In this document: one piece after another, positions 59,258 through 64,000 of the stretch
Layout: every line of letters begins with the position of its first letter
How positions within the stretch are numbered: the first letter of the stretch is position 1
Assembly: GCA_033239525.1 (NCBI GenBank)
Contig: BSYO01000016.1
Location: forward strand, 5,839,045 to 5,903,044
Length of the DNA stretch: 64,000 bases
Direction: 5' to 3'
From: Nepenthes gracilis
Lineage: Eukaryota; Streptophyta; Magnoliopsida; Caryophyllales; Nepenthaceae
Position numbers and translations under genes: made by a program
The notes under the pieces: model-generated
What the model was told of the DNA's origin: nothing
What the model saw: only the letters and a program-made list of their open reading frames with translations
The model's database searches: none

Positions 59258-61229
59258 CTAAGCAGTAACAGATGCCTCCAGTGCAACGTTTCCAGAGTAA
59301 TCAACTTCAGCAGCCCTACTGTCAGCCTCCCAGAGCTCTGGCATAGCTTCCCTGAGGTTGTGAATGCTTTCCAATGCATAATCAGCACCTTTAGGCCTCT
59401 GAGAAGTACCCACCTACACATGTTAAGTGCAAACACTTTAGCCAACTATAACAAAACGGTCACATTCTTTGCCGATTATATTTTACTTGGCAGTTGGCAT
59501 AAAACTCCAGTGGCCTACCAGCACGGTGTGGAGACCCAAGTGTTTCCCAGCCTGTATGTTCCGAACACTGTCATCGAAGAATAACTATAAATGCAAACAA
59601 TTAACCTAGCCATTAGAGATCTGTAATCATATTTGTTGCAAAATTAAGTGAAAGAACAAGACAAAATGCTCAAGATTCATTTAGTTTGGAAAAGTAGTCA
59701 TGTTCACAGGAATAAACAAAGGACAGCAGTGTATACGAGACTCCTGCATTTTGTGGGTCTATACTGACGATAAAGAAATATTATGAAGTAATATTTAGTC
59801 TCTCCTATGCAGATACCCCAACCCTCACGGAAACTGAAATCTGAAAAGTAACAGCCACCACAATATTCTTCCAGGACAACAACTATATTACAGCCTGGTA
59901 GGGTTTCTAAATCTAACCACAAGCAGGGCCTACTCTGCTTGGCAGCAAAGATATTCGGGATTATATTTGCCTTTTAGAATAAAATAAAAATCTTTAACAA
60001 TCACTAGCTCCCTCGATTAAACTTACTGTTCTCTGAGGGATCAAGTTGGCTATCTTAAGGGCCAATTCAAATGCATTTGCTGATGGTTTGCAGATGATGG
60101 GCGTATTAGGCAACACTGATCTCGCTTCAGTAAGGGACAAATGACAGATGACGTCAAAAATTTCGTTGATAGTGGAGGTAGTAGGACTGGCAGCTAATCT
60201 TGATGCCACAAATTCAATGTCATCCTCATCGTCAGAAGCAGTGCTCTGGTGGGTCAGGTTCAGTGTCTCGAAGCAAATGATGCCTTCGAAACAGTCTTCC
60301 AATCCGAGCCTGCTGAGAACCTTGGCTGCGTGGATCTTATCAGCATTTGTGAATATCTTCAACAAATAAAAGAGATGAAAATAATTATGAGCAGGCAGCT
60401 GTAGAACGTCAGCTGTATGTAAATTTTAACCATATAGAAGCACGAAACTTACAACTTTGCGGATTGGCAAGCTCAGCAAAAGACTCCTTAGAACTGGGTC
60501 TGGTTTAAGGTTTTCATAAGGCAATCTCCCATGAACAAAACTGTACAACAGGACATTGAAATTTGACATATCTTCTTAGAATTATTACATATAAATTAAA
60601 TGTTACTGTGTGACTTTATCATGTTCAACAAAATGGGCAAATTAACCCACCTGTGGTATGCATTATAATCGAAGTCAAAACCAATTGCCTGAGAAAGAAT
60701 GAAATCATTAAAGATTAATTATATATTCCTTTACCATAACAACATGCATATTTTGTGACTCAAAACATGGACAAAACCTTACCCTAAGGCCGGCCATTGT
60801 TGTCCCATAGTTTTTATACAGTAGATTACATAAATCATCAAGTTTACTCCTATGTATGCCGAGTTTTTTGACCATAAAGTCTGTCATAAAGGTATCAAGG
60901 TCATGACTGGAAAATATAAATTTGAGGAAAGTGAACATAAGAAGAACCCCACCAAAAATGGGGACTCATCAGAAATGACAAATAAAGGAGACATACCCTG
61001 AATATTCTTTAGGACCTCTTTTGCCAGCCCCGAACTAAGAGGATATAAGGTGTCATCAAGATCTGCCTAGTTCAAACATATATTGTTACTCCTCTGTATC
61101 TTTATGAACAAGAGGGAAACAAAAATAGAGGGTAAACAATCAACAAAATACTTCACAGAAGCAGCGATACTAACCAAACAGAAGGCAATCATATTTGGGA
61201 GATGGCACGTAGCGGTCCTCATATTCCAT
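59258..61229 (-). CDS. HAD-superfamily hydrolase, pyrimidine 5'-nucleotidase-like, with a frameshift
   Basis: Resembles the plant family related to yeast SDT1/SSM1 nucleotidases, soluble HAD phosphatases acting on pyrimidine nucleotides or similar small phosphates. Eight exons: 61175-61229, 60997-61062, 60783-60880, 60651-60688, 60453-60541, 60027-60356, 59519-59584, 59258-59413, all with GT..AG introns. About 298 residues, full length for the family. HAD motif I is FDLDDTLYP, split between exons 1 and 2; motif II is FTNAD at the start of exon 6; motif III Lys is in CKPSANAF; motif IV is FFDDS, where most relatives have FFEDS. Exon 6 carries an acidic insertion (ASDDEDDIEF). Start: ATG at 61229 (MEYEDRYVPSPKYDCLLF). 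Exon 5 has five T (60477-60483 region) where four would keep frame, so LLSLPIRKV is out of frame and translation would stop early in exon 6. Either a recent null allele, or a homopolymer sequencing error. Confidence 0.88.
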
Positions 61230-61235
61230 TTTGTT

Positions 61236-62083
61236 CTAAGACTACTAGGAATGCCAATGAGGAATCCCATTAGTACTATGCAACAAGACCATCAAAACCT
61301 CGAAATTTTAACATAAACCAAACGACTCGCATGCTTGAAAAATGAGTGGAGCCTAAGATTTAGGCACTCAGATAACCACAAGAAAAATGAAGAAATGGCC
61401 TAAATGATTGATCACAGGCATCCAACTCCAAGCTGCAAGGCCAAGGTGTTTCAAATGGACATTCCACGCTACGAAGACAATTATAGAATATAATAAATAA
61501 ACTTGGGGGGTTGGCAACAGTAGCTACTAGTTATGTTCTTCAACACACATCTTAAAACCGAAAAGCTCCTTCTACTTTCAATATGAAATTCATTAAAAAA
61601 AAAAAAAAAGAAAGAGGAAAAGCATTGCACCTTTGCAATTAATTAAACCGACAAAGAGAGTACAAAGAATTAGAATCAGTCATTATAACAGAGCTTCGTC
61701 GGCTCAAAAAGGCAATCAGATTGGGAAAACCATATCGAAAAGAGAAATCCTGCTTTGTTAATATATTAAGAAAATAGAGAGCGCGATGAGGCTATAGGGA
61801 TGAAGTCAAGTCAAAATATGTTGTTCGGAATTATTTCGTCATCATGAACCCTCAAATAGGCACGTATTCTTCCGATTGGAATTTTAATTTTGCAGCAGAA
61901 TAGACGGCATTATCATCATCTGATTTCACTGGCACCACAATTTCACTGGCATACGAAAAATGCAAGAACGGATTAAGATATCAAATTAAGAACTGGCACC
62001 ACAACCGAGCGTACCAAATGGAAGACAGAGAAGCCGCTAAAGAGCCGATTCTGGACCAAGAGTGACGGGACGGACGGAATTAC
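61236..62083 (-). other. Probable 5' UTR intron of the HAD gene
   Basis: Donor CCAACG|GTAATT at 62084/62083 and acceptor GTCTTAG|AAC at 61237-61236, six bases before the start codon. The stretch has no coding pattern and is AT-rich, as plant leader introns are. Inferred from splice signals only. Confidence 0.5.
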
Positions 62084-62142
62084 CGTTGGATGTTGAAGGA
62101 ACGAAAGAGCATGAGATGGGAGATGGGTGACTGCTGCAGGGG

Positions 62143-62150
62143 TTTAAATA
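62143..62150 (-). promoter_or_regulatory. Possible TATA box of the HAD gene
   Basis: The complement reads TATTTAAA, about 30 bp before a pyrimidine-rich stretch that would begin the leader exon ending at 62084. Distance and orientation fit; no other support. Confidence 0.45.
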
Positions 62151-64000
62151 GGCAAACTGTTGCAACGTATCACCACTGCTCCATGATTTCTCCCTTGGTT
62201 TGGCCGTCGGGTAAAATTTCAATTATTTGTTATTTCTTAAGTTTTGTTAACTTTTAAAATCAAATTTATGTATTTCCCCTTTAATTCTTCCGGACCAAAA
62301 CGGCACAACTTATTATGTTTCCCATTTTAACAAAAATTTAGGATAAATTTTGGACAAATAATCTCACACGTGGAAATTAAAAATTCTAGGCAAATAAATA
62401 CGAAAAAAAAAAAAAAAAATCATAGTAACGATCACAAAAGTAAAATCAATCCTAAGCCTGATACATCGCTACCTATATGCGGTTTTTCCCTTTATTCAAC
62501 TAGTGCGTTATTAACTCACTCATTACTTACCAAAAAAAGCGTTGTTAACTCACGCCCAAAAACACATTGGCCCTAAAATTCAAAATTTACACACCACAAG
62601 GAGAATCAGATGCTAGAAAGTACCCTGAGAGTCATTCACCTTTCACATTTAAGTCATTTTTAGGCATGTTTGAACGACGGGTTGCCTGATGACTCGTGTG
62701 TTGTCCGAGCATGGCACTGCAAGGGGAAAACCCAGCCCAGCACAATGATAAGCCAAGACCATGTCGTGCCACGTCCAGCCAAATGAGCCGATAAAAAATT
62801 ATATGAAACATAGGCAAAGGATGATGAATAAATTAATTCATAACTTATTAATCAAATATTATTTGTTACATTAAATGTAAATCTAATGCATTATAATGAT
62901 TAAATGTGTAAGTATTCATGTGTAATTTCAGTATCCACGTATTGCTCAAAATTATTGAATTTTATAATCAGCATTTTACGTTCAACTATTTTTTTTAAAA
63001 AAAAATGATGCACGTCTCAATGATTTTTAGTGTTATTTCACTTCACTTTTCACCGACTAATTAACCATCGTCATTGAAGGGATACTTAGATGACATGATG
63101 CTTTCAATTGGGGCTAGAAGATCTTGCATCATCAAGGCATGCATTAGAAAATATACGTTCGTTAGTCTTTTATCAATCCAAAATATTAAATTCAGATTAA
63201 TTGCACGTAACAATGTGGTCAAAATTGCAAGAAGTGCATTACTTTAACCGGCATTGAATTTTTATCGACCGGCTCTGATCCACAGTGACTTTGTATAAGA
63301 AATAACATATAGTTCTCTTAGGACGATGACTGCTAATGCTACTATTGGCTTTGACAATTAGTGTGGAATGTTCACATCTTTATATTTATCTTCGTTATAG
63401 ATATAATGTTATGAAAATCATAATAGGCCGACATTATTAGAAAATTATAATAATTGATTCAGTAGTAAAATCGATATTATATGATATGTGCCTATAAGTT
63501 TATTAATTACAAAAAAAAAAATATTTCTAAAAGTATTTTATCAAATTTTTCTGTCTTTCAATCTATCTCTATAATAAGCTCTATGATAGAATGTATTTGT
63601 TGTGGAAGATAGAGAGTTAGTACAATGCGAAAAGGATATGCTATATCTAGTATCTGGTGTGTATTCTACCTGGTGAGGCAATCGATCTTTATTCTTTTAT
63701 TATTGAGGTTATTTTTGTCTACTTAAAGTCTTAAATTGCTGTTTCAAAAAAAAATATTCTAATAAAAAAATAATATTTTAAATTTTTTTTATAAGTAAAA
63801 AAATAAATTATAAAATATTATTAACATACAAATTAATAATATGACATGCATATTTTACATGAAATAGTTCTCCTTTGAGAATCATACTAAAATTATGATT
63901 TAGATAAATCTACAAAAACATTATTATTTAAAATACTATCAAAATTAATAAAAAAGCTTTATTATAAATTCCATAATAATTATCAAAAGTATTAAATGCT
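62151..64000. other. AT-rich DNA without a gene
   Basis: No frame longer than about 70 codons, no LTR end, no tRNA. It contains poly(A) runs near 62403 and 63500-63780 and the micro-insertion at 62520. Confidence 0.6.
62520..62538 (+). mobile_element. 19-bp micro-insertion of the L1-like 3' end
   Basis: GCGTTATTAACTCAC (62505-62519) and GCGTTGTTAACTCAC (62539-62553), 15 bp with one change, flank TCATTACTTACCAAAAAAA: twelve bases of the family 3' end plus A7. The long duplication makes chance unlikely. Confidence 0.72.

Noticed and set aside
61562..61620. Poly(A) run as the tail of another retroinsertion
   Set aside because: No TACTTACC end and no direct repeats found around it; it lies within the probable leader intron of the HAD gene.
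63735..63800. Further micro-insertion (T-run with ATAAGTAAA)
   Set aside because: The flanking repeats are A/T only and could be chance in this AT-rich stretch.

Overview
The window is nuclear DNA from a flowering plant, probably a dicot. It shows stacked Ty3/gypsy elements with plant tRNA-iMet primer sites, a plant L1-type ORF1 with a DUF4283-like domain, and one multi-exon gene with GT..AG introns for a plant HAD-family nucleotidase. I cannot name the species. About 55 kb is nested, mostly dead retroelements; the only recognisable host gene is near the right end, on the minus strand.

Layout. 1-7279: pol of a Tekay/Del-like chromovirus (element A), interrupted by a solo LTR (494-4899, TSD ACTTT) that itself holds an L1-like insertion (2282-3804), and by an antisense L1-like insertion (5126-6065). 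7280-10785: a shared LTR followed directly by the PBS, gag and protease of a second internal domain (B). 10786-12060: an inverted LTR fragment. 12061-41911: a minus-strand LINE reverse transcriptase fragment split by a 30 kb composite, LTR-internal-LTR-internal-LTR (C1, C2, C3), flanked once by TTACA. The first LTR of the composite holds an 8.8 kb minus-strand element D (TSD TAAAT); the two internal domains hold L1-like insertions at 26083-28332 and 37581-39087. 41912-45231: the rest of the LINE fragment, then a decayed Tat/Ogre-type element on the minus strand. 45232-54660: a minus-strand solo LTR (E1) holding a second solo LTR (E2, TSD AGAAT) and a 3.9 kb ORF1-only L1-like element (49718-53621). 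54661-58600: LTR remnants, small insertions and a diverged minisatellite. 58620-59083: an unrecognised decayed coding fragment. 59258-61229: the HAD gene, eight coding exons, with a one-base frameshift in exon 5. 62150-64000: AT-rich DNA without a gene.

Two patterns stand out. First, otherwise different LTR families share a structured block: inverted arms TAATCGAGGATA / TATCCTCGATTA around one to three GC-rich repeats, often followed by a small hairpin. Second, five L1-like insertions and several 19-24 bp micro-insertions share the 3' signature TACTTACC plus an A-rich tail; in the five long copies a hairpin with a constant core and a changing but still pairing outer stem lies just upstream. 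These elements show no ORF2 and look like a non-autonomous 'half-LINE' family.
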